From an uncultured Pelagibacteraceae bacterium (lineage in GTDB: Bacteria > Pseudomonadota > Alphaproteobacteria > Pelagibacterales > Pelagibacteraceae), in the NCBI GenBank assembly GCA_902543485.1, contig CACBYP010000003.1, positions 62,001 through 126,000 on the forward strand: a stretch of 64,000 nucleotides of DNA. Direction: 5' to 3'. Under the pieces are notes generated by a model. The model did no database searches, had not been told where the DNA came from, and worked only from the letters and a program-made list of their open reading frames with translations. This document shows, one piece after another, positions 1 to 9,914 of the stretch (the first letter of the stretch is position 1; each line of letters opens with the position of its first letter). The translations under genes and the position numbers were made by a program.

Positions 1-276
1 CAATAAAGGATTTTTCAAATCTCCAAATTTTTTACCTGATTCTTTTTCAATATTTTTTAATTCTTTTTTTATTTCATCTATGATTTTAGGCTTTAATTTC
101 TTTTTATTTTTGTAAAATAAATCACAAACCTCAGTAGAGATTGTAAATCCTGGTGGTACAGGCAGCCCCATCCTACCCATTTCTGATAAATTCGCACCTT
201 TTCCACCTAAAACATTTTTAGGATTTTTTATTTTTTTTGTATCCTTGGATTTAAAATTAAATACTAATTTTGGCAT
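1..276 (-). CDS. ppdK: Pyruvate, phosphate dikinase, N-terminal part only (cut by window edge)
   Basis: Reading the minus strand from the ATG at 276 gives about 92 residues that continue past the left edge. They contain the N-terminal ATP-grasp signature of PEP synthase/PPDK enzymes (GGKGANLSEM, then GLPVPPGFTI). The enzyme interconverts pyruvate + ATP + Pi and phosphoenolpyruvate + AMP + PPi, feeding the gluconeogenic enzymes encoded later in the window. The start codon immediately follows the glyS stop codon with no intervening base, so ppdK is probably the last visible gene of a sppA-glyQ-glyS-ppdK transcript. The fragment does not reach the central phospho-histidine domain, so PPDK is preferred over PEP synthase from the N-terminal sequence style alone. 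Confidence 0.88.
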   Translation of the reverse strand, partial: MPKLVFNFKSKDTKKIKNPKNVLGGKGANLSEMGRMGLPVPPGFTISTEVCDLFYKNKKKLKPKIIDEIKKELKNIEKESGKKFGDLKNPLL

Positions 277-2340
277 TTATACTTCTATTTTAGAAAAGTT
301 AAAATAATTATCGAAGCTTTTACACAACATTTTTAAAAGTTCTAGTCTGTTTTTTTTAATTAATTCTTCTTGATCATTTACTATTACATTATCAAAAAAC
401 TCATTAACCTCTATTTTGGCACTTGAGAGTGTTTTAAGACTTTCATCATAATCCTCATCTCTACCTATGCTTGAAAAATACTTTCTTATAGCATGTATTT
501 TTTTATAAAGATTTTTTTCATAATCATTTTTAAAGAGACCAGGATCGGCAGAACCTACAATTTCTAGTTTTGATTTACTTTCGCTATTTAAAATGCTTGC
601 AGATCTTTTATAAATTGCAATAACATCAAGACCGAAATCTTTTTTAATATTTTTATTCAAATTTAATGATTTATTAAAAATTTTTAGTAAATCATCTATT
701 CCATAAGAATTAGTGGAGCATTCAATAATATCCGACCTAATATTTTTTTCTTTTAAATAATTTTTTAATCTATCTAAAATAAAATCTCCTAATTCATCAT
801 TTATCAATTTTGAGTCAAAAGAGTAATTTTGTTCTTTGTATAAATTTATTGAATAATTTATTAGATCTCTTAATTTTATTTTTTTTTGATTTTCAATTAT
901 TAACCTTAATAAACTAATTGCCATTCTTCTTAAGGCATAAGGATCTTTTGAACTAGTTGGTTTGAGATTAATTCCAAAAAATCCAACTAAAGAGTCTATT
1001 TTGTCACTTAACGATAATGCTATGCTGTATGGTTTTTTTGGAACTTTACTATCAATGCCACTTGGCAAGTAATGCTCTGAAACAGCTAAACTTATTTCTT
1101 CGTCAAAACCTTGCTCTCTTGCGAAATATCCACCCATCACGCCTTGTAATTCAGGAAACTCTCCAACTAAATCCGACATCAAATCTACTTTGCAAATTGA
1201 GGAGGCAATTTCTATCTTTTCTTTACTTATTAAAAGTTCATCTGATATTATTCCACTAAGTTTTCTTACTCTTTGTATTTTATCAAAATAACTTCCCAAC
1301 CCTTTAAAATAATTAATTTGCTTCAATCTAGACACCTGTTTAACTAAATTTTGAGATTTATTTCTATTCCAAAAAAATTCTGCATCTGCCAACCTTGCAT
1401 CTACAACATTTTGATTTCCTAATTTAACTAATCCCTTTTTGTCCTTGCAGTCTGCTACAACAATAAAATTATTTGTTATTTTGTTTTTGCTATCAAATGT
1501 AGGAAAATATTTTTGGTGATACTGCATTGTAATAATAAGTATTTCTTGGGGAATTTCTAAAAATTTCTTATTAAACTCACATACTAAAATTTTTGGTTTT
1601 TCAACAATATTTATTATTTCGTCTATAAGTTTTTCATTCACGTTTATATGAATTTTTTTTTGATTAGTTGCCTTGTTTATTTCTTTAATTATAAATTCTT
1701 TCCTTTTATCTTGATCAATTGTTACTCCTTTTTGTTTAAAAAATTTTATATAAGATTTAAAATCTTTAAAACTTTTTACATCATCTTCTAGATCTTTATC
1801 TGTAAAAGTTTTATTTGAACTATGTAAATGGTTTAATTTAAATTCAATTATTTTTTTATCAAATAAAGCTAATATTGATTTTAACGGTCTTCCCCAATAT
1901 AAATCATGATTGCCCCATTTCATTGATTTTTTCCATGAAATTTTTAAAAGTAAACTTGCAATACTTTCTTTTAATAAATCGTATGTTTTTATTTTTTGCG
2001 ATGGTTTGTTGTAGAAATAGAATATGCCCTTTTCAGTACTTTTTTTGAAAACTTTTTCTTTACTTATCTTATTGGATTTTAAAAATCCTTCCAAAGCCTT
2101 TTCTGGAGCATTTATATTAGGACCTCTAATTTCCTCTGCTTTTTTTATTACATCTTTAGATATCTTATTTATATAAACAATGAGCCTATTTGGAGTTGAA
2201 TAAGTATTAATTTTACCTTTAACTATAATTTCATTATCATCAAAAAATTTTTTAAAAATTTGTGTTAATTCATTTCTAGCATTGATTTGTAATCTGGAAG
2301 GTATTTCTTCACTAAATAATTCAAGGAAAAATTCAGACAT
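277..2340 (-). CDS. glyS: Glycyl-tRNA synthetase beta subunit
   Basis: The 687-residue protein has the usual length and the family N-terminus (FFLELFSEEIPSR). It also has the long HD-like and anticodon-binding C-terminal regions of the bacterial alpha2beta2 glycyl-tRNA synthetase; the segment around GEFPELQGVMGGYFA is characteristic. With GlyQ it charges tRNA-Gly in the cytoplasm. The gene lies one base downstream of glyQ on the same strand and directly abuts ppdK, which indicates co-transcription and a conserved subunit order. The start at 2340 is supported by the conserved family N-terminus. Nothing appears truncated. Confidence 0.97.
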   Translation of the reverse strand: MSEFFLELFSEEIPSRLQINARNELTQIFKKFFDDNEIIVKGKINTYSTPNRLIVYINKISKDVIKKAEEIRGPNINAPEKALEGFLKSNKISKEKVFKKSTEKGIFYFYNKPSQKIKTYDLLKESIASLLLKISWKKSMKWGNHDLYWGRPLKSILALFDKKIIEFKLNHLHSSNKTFTDKDLEDDVKSFKDFKSYIKFFKQKGVTIDQDKRKEFIIKEINKATNQKKIHINVNEKLIDEIINIVEKPKILVCEFNKKFLEIPQEILIITMQYHQKYFPTFDSKNKITNNFIVVADCKDKKGLVKLGNQNVVDARLADAEFFWNRNKSQNLVKQVSRLKQINYFKGLGSYFDKIQRVRKLSGIISDELLISKEKIEIASSICKVDLMSDLVGEFPELQGVMGGYFAREQGFDEEISLAVSEHYLPSGIDSKVPKKPYSIALSLSDKIDSLVGFFGINLKPTSSKDPYALRRMAISLLRLIIENQKKIKLRDLINYSINLYKEQNYSFDSKLINDELGDFILDRLKNYLKEKNIRSDIIECSTNSYGIDDLLKIFNKSLNLNKNIKKDFGLDVIAIYKRSASILNSESKSKLEIVGSADPGLFKNDYEKNLYKKIHAIRKYFSSIGRDEDYDESLKTLSSAKIEVNEFFDNVIVNDQEELIKKNRLELLKMLCKSFDNYFNFSKIEV

Positions 2341-2341
2341 T

Positions 2342-3226
2342 TTAATTTTGTGTTTCTACCCAGATTTTTCCAATTTCTCTTGTCAGATCTCTGATCCTTG
2401 CAATATATTCTGCTCTTTGAACAACACTTATAACTCCTCTAGCATCTAAAATATTGAACACATGACTTGATTTTAAACATTGATCATATGCTGGAAGAGA
2501 AATTTTCTTTTCAATTAATGATTTTGCTTCTTCTTCAAGCATATCAAAAATTTTAAATAATTTATCTGTGTTTGCGTACTCAAAATTATAGGCTGAAAAT
2601 TCTTTTTCAGCTTGATGAAAAACATCTTTGTATAAAACTCCCTCATCATTCCAAATTAAATCAAAAACATTTTTTTTACCTTGAATAAACATACATAATC
2701 TCTCTAAACCATAAGTAATTTCAACAGATATTGGATTGCATTCCATACCTGCCATTTGTTGAAAATAAGTAAATTGAGTAACTTCCATACCATTACACCA
2801 TACTTCCCATCCAAGACCAGCAGCACCTAAGGTTGGACTTTCCCAATCATCCTCTACAAATCTGATATCGTGCTCTTCGTATTTAATACCTACTGATGAA
2901 AGGCTATTAAGATACATTTTTTTAATATCTTTTGGTGAAGGTTTTATTAAAACTTGAAATTGATAATAGTGTTGCAAACGATTAGGATTTTCTCCATACC
3001 TTCCATCTGTTGGTCTTCTTGATGGTTGAACGTAGGCTGTTTTCCATGGTTTAGAACCTAATGATCTTAGAGTTGTTGCTGGGTGAAATGTTCCTGCTCC
3101 AACTTCTAAATCATAAGGTTGTAAAATAACGCAACCTTTTTTTGACCAGTACTTTTGAAGATTTAAAATTGTATCCTGAAAAGAAATAAATGATTTTGGA
3201 TTTTTTGTTTTTTTTTTAGAAACCAT
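2342..3226 (-). CDS. glyQ: Glycyl-tRNA synthetase alpha subunit
   Basis: The 294-residue catalytic class II subunit has the near-invariant motif stretch [12 protein letters not shown], then [19 protein letters not shown], typical of GlyQ. It forms glycyl-adenylate and transfers glycine to tRNA-Gly as a complex with GlyS. Its start overlaps the 3' end of the sppA-like gene by 11 bases, and its stop is one base from glyS, so the three genes are translationally packed. An extra Lys-rich stretch of about 12 residues precedes the usual N-terminus ([16 protein letters not shown]), and a slightly later start cannot be excluded. Confidence 0.97.
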   Translation of the reverse strand: MVSKKKTKNPKSFISFQDTILNLQKYWSKKGCVILQPYDLEVGAGTFHPATTLRSLGSKPWKTAYVQPSRRPTDGRYGENPNRLQHYYQFQVLIKPSPKDIKKMYLNSLSSVGIKYEEHDIRFVEDDWESPTLGAAGLGWEVWCNGMEVTQFTYFQQMAGMECNPISVEITYGLERLCMFIQGKKNVFDLIWNDEGVLYKDVFHQAEKEFSAYNFEYANTDKLFKIFDMLEEEAKSLIEKKISLPAYDQCLKSSHVFNILDARGVISVVQRAEYIARIRDLTREIGKIWVETQN

Positions 3227-4022
3227 ATTTTTGCCAAATAGATCTTTCTTCTAAAACACTTATCAATTTATCCGCATGGTCTTCAGAAGACGAAAGTTTT
3301 TTGGCAAGCCATCCTTTAGACTTTTCAAATTTTTTAATTTCAACATCTTCACCAAATTTTTCTCTCAATATCTGTTCTGCATTCCCTATTCCATCTATCA
3401 AACCAAGTTTTAAAGATGTTTTGCCAGACCAAAATTCTCCAGAAAAAAGTTCAACATCAGTTTTGTTTAATTTTGTTGATCTACTTTCCTCTACAACATT
3501 AATAAATTCTTGGTGAAGTTCCAGTTGAATATTTTTTAATCTTTGAATGTCCTCTTCTTTCTCGTCTAAAAAAGGGTCTAGAGTACTTTTATTTTTTCCA
3601 GCTGTATAAACCCTTCTTTGAACACCTATTTTTTGAATTAAATCTTTAAAACCAAAAGAAGAATAAATTACTCCTATTGATCCGATTATAGAACTGGCAT
3701 TAGCATAAATCTCATCACCTGCGCATGCAATTAGATAGCCTCCAGATGCAGCAACATCTTCGGCAAAAACTATTACTTTTTTTTTGTTTTTCTTAGACTG
3801 TTCTCTAATAAATTTATATATTAGATGTGATTGAACGGGTGAACCACCTGGTGAATTAATTGAAATTGCAACAGCCTCTGCTTTTTTTACTGAAAAAGCT
3901 TTTTTTATCATTTCTTCTTGAGAGGAATATTCTATTCCTTGTTTAAACTTTCCAACATTTCCTATGACGCCAGTAAGTCTTAAATGACTAACAATTTTTT
4001 TTTTTTTAAAAAATGAAAACAT
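3216..4022 (-). CDS. sppA: S49-family serine protease (short SppA/SohB type)
   Basis: The 268-residue protein has the S49 core: substrate-loop motif INSPGG at about 54-59, the catalytic serine in AASGGY (Ser93), and a basic segment AGKNKS near 141-146 holding the probable general-base lysine (Lys145). In SppA enzymes this Ser/Lys dyad cuts leftover signal peptides at the membrane. This copy is the short single-domain form and has no obvious N-terminal transmembrane helix, only FSFF followed by lysines, so membrane attachment is uncertain. It is the first gene of a glyQ-glyS-ppdK run and has a plausible promoter in the 108-base divergent gap to ispB. Confidence 0.87.
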   Translation of the reverse strand: MFSFFKKKKIVSHLRLTGVIGNVGKFKQGIEYSSQEEMIKKAFSVKKAEAVAISINSPGGSPVQSHLIYKFIREQSKKNKKKVIVFAEDVAASGGYLIACAGDEIYANASSIIGSIGVIYSSFGFKDLIQKIGVQRRVYTAGKNKSTLDPFLDEKEEDIQRLKNIQLELHQEFINVVEESRSTKLNKTDVELFSGEFWSGKTSLKLGLIDGIGNAEQILREKFGEDVEIKKFEKSKGWLAKKLSSSEDHADKLISVLEERSIWQKYGF

Positions 4023-4060
4023 ACAAATGATTATAAAAATTTTACTTAATTATAAAGCTA

Positions 4061-4088
4061 CTTATAGTTGAAGAATTAGGTGCGTCAA
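4061..4088 (-). promoter_or_regulatory. Candidate sigma-70 promoter for sppA-glyQ-glyS-ppdK
   Basis: On the minus strand a TTGACG box (4088-4083) is followed by a 16-base spacer and a TATAAG box (4066-4061), about 38 bases upstream of the sppA ATG. The match is good even in this A+T-rich context because TTGACG is not pure A/T. No transcription data are available. Confidence 0.5.
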
Positions 4089-4116
4089 TTGATAAGTATA
4101 TTAATAAACCTAATGT
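4089..4116 (+). promoter_or_regulatory. Candidate promoter for ispB
   Basis: On the plus strand TTGATA (4089-4094) is followed by a 16-base spacer and TAATGT (4111-4116), 14 bases before the ispB ATG. Its -35 box directly abuts the -35 box of the divergent sppA promoter. The A+T richness makes chance matches common, so support is modest. Confidence 0.35.
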
Positions 4117-4130
4117 AATATTTTGAATTT

Positions 4131-5144
4131 ATGGGTTCAGTAGTTCAATTAAAAAAGCAAATAACTAATGCGTATACAGATTTAGTAAATTCTGTTGATG
4201 AAAAACTAAGTTTAGTTGAAGACAAAATTTCTTATAAATTAGATAGTAAAGTTGAGCTTGTTAAAGAAATGACAGCTTACCACATGACTAGTGGAGGTAA
4301 AAGATTAAGAGCATTGCTTACTTTGGAGTGTGCTAAATTGTGTGGATATACAAAAGGTAGTAGAGATGTAAACCTAGCCGCATGTGTTGAACTTATACAC
4401 GCAGCGACTCTTATGCATGATGATGTAATTGACAGCGCAGATTTAAGAAGAGGCAAAAAAACTACAAATAAAATTTGGGGAAATCAGTCATCAATTCTTG
4501 TTGGGGACTATTTGTTAAGTAGATGTTTTGAAATGATGGTTGAGGATGGAAGTATTGAAGTATTAAAACTTTTATCTTCTACATCATCAACTATTGCTCA
4601 AGGAGAAGTTTTGCAATTACAACATAAAGGTGACTCAGAAATGTTAGAAGATACATATTTGAATATAATTTCTTCTAAAACTGCAGCTTTATTTTCAGCA
4701 TCTTCAAAAGTTGGGTCGATAATTACTGATAAAGACAATAAATTTAAAGATGCACTAGAATTCTATGGAAAGAACCTTGGATTAACATTTCAGATTGCAG
4801 ATGACACACTTGACTATAACTCAGAATTAAAAATGTTTGGTAAAGAGATAGGGAAAGATTTCTTTGAGGGCAAGGTTACTCTCCCGATTATTCTATTACA
4901 TCAAAAATTATCTTCAGATGAAAAATTAGTTTTAAAAAAAATATTTGAACAAAATATCAGATCTAAAGAACAATTTGACTATGTGCTTACATTGGTAAAA
5001 AAATATAATATAATTAATGAGTGTTACAAAAAAGCGGAGCACTATATAAGTTTAGCATCAAATTCATTAAGTATATTTCAAGATTGTGAAGAAAAAACTA
5101 TACTCAAAAATTTAACTTCATTTAGTATTAATAGAAAATTTTAA
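4131..5144 (+). CDS. ispB: Long-chain trans-prenyl diphosphate synthase (octaprenyl/decaprenyl type)
   Basis: The 337-residue protein has both aspartate-rich motifs of trans-prenyltransferases: DDVID at 97-101 followed by RRG, and DDTLD at 225-229. The GGKRLR motif is near 55-60. It condenses isopentenyl diphosphate onto an allylic primer to make the side chain of ubiquinone. The second DDxxD without extra C-terminal domains, plus a separate shorter IspA in this window, supports the long-chain quinone enzyme. It stands alone on the plus strand and its stop overlaps the pdxH stop by 4 bases tail to tail. Confidence 0.9.
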   Translation: MGSVVQLKKQITNAYTDLVNSVDEKLSLVEDKISYKLDSKVELVKEMTAYHMTSGGKRLRALLTLECAKLCGYTKGSRDVNLAACVELIHAATLMHDDVIDSADLRRGKKTTNKIWGNQSSILVGDYLLSRCFEMMVEDGSIEVLKLLSSTSSTIAQGEVLQLQHKGDSEMLEDTYLNIISSKTAALFSASSKVGSIITDKDNKFKDALEFYGKNLGLTFQIADDTLDYNSELKMFGKEIGKDFFEGKVTLPIILLHQKLSSDEKLVLKKIFEQNIRSKEQFDYVLTLVKKYNIINECYKKAEHYISLASNSLSIFQDCEEKTILKNLTSFSINRKF

Positions 5145-5764
5145 GGTGATAAGAGAATTTTTTTCCAATCATTATTTTCTTTAATATATTTTAATCTTTC
5201 GTGAATTCTATTTTCACCATCTAACCAAAATTCAATTTCGTGGTGTTTTAACCTCCATCCTGACCAATGATCAGGTCTTGGAACATTATTTTCATCTTTA
5301 TAGAGATCTTTAAATTTTTTTATAGATTGGTTTAGCTCTTCTCTATCTTTTAAAATTGAACTCTGATTTGATGCCCATGCACCAATTCTACTTCCATAAC
5401 TTCTGGATTTATAATAATTATCAGCTTCTTCATCAGAAACTTTTTCAGCAGTACCAACTATTCGAATTTGTCTGAGTAAACTTTTCCAATGAAAGCACAT
5501 CGAAATGTTTGGATTCTGCTTTATAGAGTTTCCCTTATTACTATTAAAGTTAGTATAAAAAACAAATCCATCCTCTCCATAATCTTTGAGCAATACCATT
5601 CTTACATTTGGATAACCTTTTTCGTTAATAGTGCCTAGAGCTAATGCATTTGGATCATTTATTTCTGTTTTCTTTGCCTCGTTGTACCATTCAGTGAATA
5701 ATAGTATTGGATTATCGAGATCTAGGAAGCATTTATCTAACCCTAAAGAATTTTTTTCGTTCAT
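5141..5764 (-). CDS. pdxH: Pyridoxamine/pyridoxine 5'-phosphate oxidase
   Basis: The 207-residue FMN enzyme has the family landmarks RMVLLKDYGEDGFVFYTN, the SRIGAWAS segment, and the C-terminal WSGWRLKHHEIEFW and RIHERLKY motifs that bind PLP. It oxidises pyridoxamine-P or pyridoxine-P to pyridoxal 5'-phosphate. It is divergent from aroC with a 32-base gap and convergent with ispB with a 4-base overlap. Length and motif set are complete. Confidence 0.95.
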   Translation of the reverse strand: MNEKNSLGLDKCFLDLDNPILLFTEWYNEAKKTEINDPNALALGTINEKGYPNVRMVLLKDYGEDGFVFYTNFNSNKGNSIKQNPNISMCFHWKSLLRQIRIVGTAEKVSDEEADNYYKSRSYGSRIGAWASNQSSILKDREELNQSIKKFKDLYKDENNVPRPDHWSGWRLKHHEIEFWLDGENRIHERLKYIKENNDWKKILLSP

Positions 5765-5796
5765 AATTTAACCAAAATAATTTATATAATAATATA

Positions 5797-6882
5797 ATGT
5801 CTTTTAATACATTTGGAAAATTTTTTCGATTTACTACTTGGGGTGAGTCTCACGGTCCAGCAATAGGATGTGTTGTTGATGGTTGTCCTCCGAATATTAA
5901 GCTTAATATCAGAGACATTCAGTTAGAATTAAATAAAAGAAAGCCTGGTCAGTCAAAATTCACAACCCAAAGAAAAGAGGATGATAAAGTAGAAATTTTA
6001 TCGGGAACATTTGAGGGCAAAACAACTGGTACACCTATCTCAATGATTATCTTCAATAAAGATATGCGATCTAAGGATTATAAAAATATTAAAGATAAAT
6101 TTAGACCTGGTCATGCTGATTATACATATTTTAAAAAGTATGGAATTAGAGATTATAGAGGTGGAGGCAGACAATCAGCGAGAGAGACTGCTTCAAGAGT
6201 GGCAGCAGGGGCAATAGCAAAACAAGTTTTGCAAAATATTATTGGGAAAAAGTACAGTGTAACTGGAGCCGTAACACAATTAGGAATACTAGGATGTGAC
6301 ACAGAAAAATGGAATGACAGTTTCATCACAAAAAACCCCTTATTTTGTCCTGATAAAACAGTTTTAAAATTATGGGAAAAATATTTACTTGAGATAAGAA
6401 AAGCTGGCTCATCATGTGGGGCTATTATTGAAGTAAGAGCAAGAGGTGTTCCTGTAGGATTAGGAGCTCCAATTTATTCAAAATTAGATATGGATTTAGC
6501 ATCAGCAATGATGAGTATTAACGCAGTAAAAGGGGTAAATATAGGATCAGGAATGAACTCTGCTCAACTTTCTGGTGAACAAAATTCTGATGAAATGTCC
6601 CAAACAGGAAAGAAAACAAAATTTAAATCGAATAATGCTGGAGGAATTCTTGGAGGTATTTCTAGTGGTCAAGAAATAATAGTTTCTTTTGCAGTAAAAC
6701 CAACTTCATCAATTCTTTCTCAAAGAAAAACAATTAATAAATTTGGAAAAAATACTTCAATTTCAGTCACAGGGAGACATGATCCATGTGTAGGTATTAG
6801 AGCAGTGCCTATTGGCGAAGCAATGATGCATTGTGTAATTCTTGATCACTACTTAATGAATAAAGCTCAATGTGACAATTAA
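5797..6882 (+). CDS. aroC: Chorismate synthase
   Basis: The 361-residue protein begins [15 protein letters not shown], the diagnostic chorismate synthase N-terminus. It also carries [18 protein letters not shown] near 117-135 and a C-terminal GRHDPCVG segment. It converts EPSP to chorismate with reduced FMN, the last common step to aromatic amino acids, folate and ubiquinone precursors. Its last four bases overlap the end of dxs on the other strand. No terminator hairpin is visible between the convergent pair. Confidence 0.97.
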   Translation: MSFNTFGKFFRFTTWGESHGPAIGCVVDGCPPNIKLNIRDIQLELNKRKPGQSKFTTQRKEDDKVEILSGTFEGKTTGTPISMIIFNKDMRSKDYKNIKDKFRPGHADYTYFKKYGIRDYRGGGRQSARETASRVAAGAIAKQVLQNIIGKKYSVTGAVTQLGILGCDTEKWNDSFITKNPLFCPDKTVLKLWEKYLLEIRKAGSSCGAIIEVRARGVPVGLGAPIYSKLDMDLASAMMSINAVKGVNIGSGMNSAQLSGEQNSDEMSQTGKKTKFKSNNAGGILGGISSGQEIIVSFAVKPTSSILSQRKTINKFGKNTSISVTGRHDPCVGIRAVPIGEAMMHCVILDHYLMNKAQCDN

Positions 6883-8789
6883 TTAGTTTTTTTAATTAAA
6901 ACTTTAGAATTTAGAGTTTCTAAAACCTTCGCTTCAATAGATTTAGCGTCTAGACCAGCTTCTTTATACATTTCTTCTGGTTTATCTTGGTCTAAAAATT
7001 TATCAGGTAAAATCATTGATCTAAATTTTATATTATTATCTAATAAATTTTTTTCATTTAAGAAATGATTTACATGAGCTCCAAAACCTCCTATAGAGCC
7101 TTCTTCCAACGTAATTAGCACTTCATGATTTGTTGCAACTTGCCACATAAGATTTTCATCCAGAGGTTTCGCAAATCTAGCATCTATAATTGTTGGATTA
7201 ATTCCCATTTTTTTTAAACCTTCTTCAGCCAATAAACATTCTTTTAATCTGTTACCAAAACTTACTAAGGCAACTTTCTTACCTTCTCTTATAACTCTAC
7301 CTTTTCCAATATCTATTTTTTCGTTGATATCAGGTAATTCTAAACCTGCTCCATTTCCTCTTGGATATCTAAATGCACATGGTTGATTATTAATATCTAC
7401 TGAAGTATTGACCATTCTTACCAATTCTGCTTCATCACTTGCTGCCATAACAATAAAATTAGGTAAAGTTGATAAATATGTAATATCAAAAGCACCTGCA
7501 TGAGTGGCTCCATCGGCGCCAACTAAACCAGCTCTATCAATTGCAAATCTTACTGGTAAACTTTGAATTGCAACGTCATGAACTACCTGATCATAAGCTC
7601 TTTGTAAAAATGTTGAATAAATTGCTGCATAAGGCTTATAACCCTCTGTTGCTAATCCTGCAGCAAAAGTAACAGCATGTTGTTCAGCAATTCCAACATC
7701 AAAAGTTCTGTCTGGGAAAACTTTACTAAATGCGTCCATTCCTGTCCCAGATGGCATAGCAGCAGTTATACCTACAATTTTACTATCTTTCTTTGCATGC
7801 TCAATTAATGTATTTGCAAATACCTTTGTAAAAGCAGGAGCCTTGGTTGTTGATTTTTGTTGAACTCCAGTTTGAACATCAAATTTTGTAACTCCATGAT
7901 ACTTATCATCAGATTTTTCAGCAAAACTATATCCTTTCCCTTTTTGAGTTTTTATATGAATTAGTATTGGACCATTATGATTGCTTTCTTTTGCATTTTT
8001 TAATATTGGCAATAGTACATCTAAATCATGACCATCAATTGGACCAACATAATAAAAACCTAATGAATTAAATAATGTACCACCTGTGACAGCTGATCTC
8101 AAAAAATCTTCAGCCTTTCCAGCCTTTTTGCTAAATCTTTTTGAAAAAGATGAAATAATCATTTTAACTGTTTCTCTGAAACTAAAATAAATCTTACCTG
8201 AAAAAATTTTAGCAAGATAAGATTTCATTGCGCCAACTGGTTTTGCAATTGACATATCATTGTCATTCAAAATTACGATCATTTTTGTTTTTGAGTCTCC
8301 AGCATTATTCATAGCTTCATATGCCATTCCTGCGCTCATGGCACCGTCACCAATAACTGCTATAACCTGATCTGATTTATTTGATAATTTATTTGCTGTT
8401 GCAATACCAAGTCCAGCAGAAATAGAAGTGGAACTATGAGCTGCACCAAAAGGGTCAAATTCACTTTCCGATCGCTTTGTAAAACCAGATAATCCACTTC
8501 CTTGTCGTAAAGTTCGTATTTTATCTTTTCTTCCTGTTAAAATTTTATGAGGGTATGATTGATGACCAACATCCCATATCAATTTATCCTTAGGTGTGTC
8601 AAAAACATGATGAAGTGCTACTGTTAATTCTACAACACCTAAGCCCGCACCTAGATGACCACCTGTTTTTGAAACAGCATCAATCATTTCGCTTCTTACT
8701 TCTTCTGATAGAACTTTTAATTCTTCATTGTTGAGTTTTTTTATATCTGAAGGAAAATTAATATTATTTAAATATTTATAATTCTGCAT
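6879..8789 (-). CDS. dxs: 1-deoxy-D-xylulose-5-phosphate synthase
   Basis: The 636-residue thiamine-diphosphate enzyme has the ThDP-binding motif GDGAMSAG followed by the NDND segment, the [10 protein letters not shown] stretch, and the transketolase-like [17 protein letters not shown] motif near 370-385. It condenses pyruvate and glyceraldehyde-3-P to DXP, which opens the MEP isoprenoid route. It lies directly downstream of ispA and xseB, the widely conserved xseB-ispA-dxs order, with zero spacing to ispA. Confidence 0.97.
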   Translation of the reverse strand: MQNYKYLNNINFPSDIKKLNNEELKVLSEEVRSEMIDAVSKTGGHLGAGLGVVELTVALHHVFDTPKDKLIWDVGHQSYPHKILTGRKDKIRTLRQGSGLSGFTKRSESEFDPFGAAHSSTSISAGLGIATANKLSNKSDQVIAVIGDGAMSAGMAYEAMNNAGDSKTKMIVILNDNDMSIAKPVGAMKSYLAKIFSGKIYFSFRETVKMIISSFSKRFSKKAGKAEDFLRSAVTGGTLFNSLGFYYVGPIDGHDLDVLLPILKNAKESNHNGPILIHIKTQKGKGYSFAEKSDDKYHGVTKFDVQTGVQQKSTTKAPAFTKVFANTLIEHAKKDSKIVGITAAMPSGTGMDAFSKVFPDRTFDVGIAEQHAVTFAAGLATEGYKPYAAIYSTFLQRAYDQVVHDVAIQSLPVRFAIDRAGLVGADGATHAGAFDITYLSTLPNFIVMAASDEAELVRMVNTSVDINNQPCAFRYPRGNGAGLELPDINEKIDIGKGRVIREGKKVALVSFGNRLKECLLAEEGLKKMGINPTIIDARFAKPLDENLMWQVATNHEVLITLEEGSIGGFGAHVNHFLNEKNLLDNNIKFRSMILPDKFLDQDKPEEMYKEAGLDAKSIEAKVLETLNSKVLIKKTN

Positions 8790-9659
8790 TTATTTATTTC
8801 TACTTAATATAAATTCAATTGTCTCTTTTAAATCACTAGCATTATTTCCATAGCTAACTAAACTATTAAATATTTCTTTTTTTAGTTTTGATGCATATTT
8901 AATAGCATTTTTATATCCTAGTAAACTTATTAATGTCGCTTTTCCTCTTTTTGAATCTTTATTTGTTTTTTTTCCTGCAGTTTTTGATGTACTGCTATAA
9001 TCAATTAAATCATCTGCAATTTGAAAAAGTAAACCAATTTTTTCACCAATAATTGAGAATTTTTTTATTTGATCTTTTTTATTTGTCAAAATAACTGGAG
9101 ACAAACAGCTGAATGAAAATAATTTTCCAGTCTTTTTAACCTCCATATCTATAACTTTTTGTTTAGAAACTTTTTTTCTTTCATAATTTAAATCCAAAAA
9201 TTGACCTCCAGCTATTCCTTGGTGACCAGATGATTGAGATATTAGATTTATTAGGGATATTTTTTTATTGTTATTTATATTGAACTTTGGATCAGATAAA
9301 ATTTCAAAAGCTAATGTCAAAAGCGAGTTTCCAGCTAAAACAGCTGTTGATTCTCCAAATTTTTTATGTGTAGTTAGTTTACCTCTTCTAAGATCATCAT
9401 CATCCATACACGGTAAATCGTCATGTATTAGTGAATAAGCGTGTATACATTCAACAGCTGAACTTAAATATAAAAGATATTTTTTTTCGACATTAAAAAT
9501 TTTTCCAACGTCAAAAATAAGCTTAGATCTTATTTTTTTTCCTCCAGGAAATAAACCATACTTAATAGGTATAATTAGATCTGTTTTTTTTTGTTTTGCT
9601 AAGTAATTTTTTAAAAATTTATTTACTTCATTAACAGTTTTAACTAATTTTTTTTTCAT
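8790..9659 (-). CDS. ispA: Farnesyl (geranyl) diphosphate synthase
   Basis: The 289-residue prenyltransferase has a first aspartate-rich motif expanded by two residues (DDLPCMDDDDLRRG), as in bacterial farnesyl diphosphate synthases, and a second motif DDLID. It makes C15 (or C10) allylic diphosphates that prime IspB and undecaprenyl synthesis. It overlaps the end of xseB by 20 bases and abuts dxs, so it is the middle gene of a tight operon. The first-motif insertion separates it from the long-chain ispB paralog at 4131. Confidence 0.93.
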   Translation of the reverse strand: MKKKLVKTVNEVNKFLKNYLAKQKKTDLIIPIKYGLFPGGKKIRSKLIFDVGKIFNVEKKYLLYLSSAVECIHAYSLIHDDLPCMDDDDLRRGKLTTHKKFGESTAVLAGNSLLTLAFEILSDPKFNINNNKKISLINLISQSSGHQGIAGGQFLDLNYERKKVSKQKVIDMEVKKTGKLFSFSCLSPVILTNKKDQIKKFSIIGEKIGLLFQIADDLIDYSSTSKTAGKKTNKDSKRGKATLISLLGYKNAIKYASKLKKEIFNSLVSYGNNASDLKETIEFILSRNK

Positions 9660-9894
9660 TTTTTTTTGAGGTTAATTCTTCTATTTTTAGCTTCGTACTT
9701 TCAGATATATTTTTTGAGTCCTTTTGAAATTTTTTCTCTATTAAATTATTTAACTTTATTAAATATTGATAATCTTCAATAGATTCCTCCAAATTTTTTT
9801 TATTTTCTAATTCTTGAATTAAACGATATGCTATATCTGTGAGTTCACTCAAAGATTTTGACTCAATATCATCTGGCAAAATTTTTTCATTCAT
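9640..9894 (-). CDS. xseB: Exodeoxyribonuclease VII small subunit
   Basis: The short helical protein (84 residues from the ATG at 9894; an upstream in-frame ATG at 9933 would give 97) has the XseB pattern: a helix with LSELTDIAYRLIQELE, then SIEDYQYLIKLNNLIEKKF, where the family has repeated charged coiled-coil helices. With XseA it degrades single-stranded DNA. I prefer the ATG at 9894 because the upstream 13 residues do not look like the family and would overlap the divergent tsaC gene. Family assignment rests on length, helix pattern and position before ispA-dxs. Confidence 0.78.
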   Translation of the reverse strand: MNEKILPDDIESKSLSELTDIAYRLIQELENKKNLEESIEDYQYLIKLNNLIEKKFQKDSKNISESTKLKIEELTSKKNEKKIS

Positions 9895-9914
9895 ATAATA
9901 GTTTGTAATATTAT

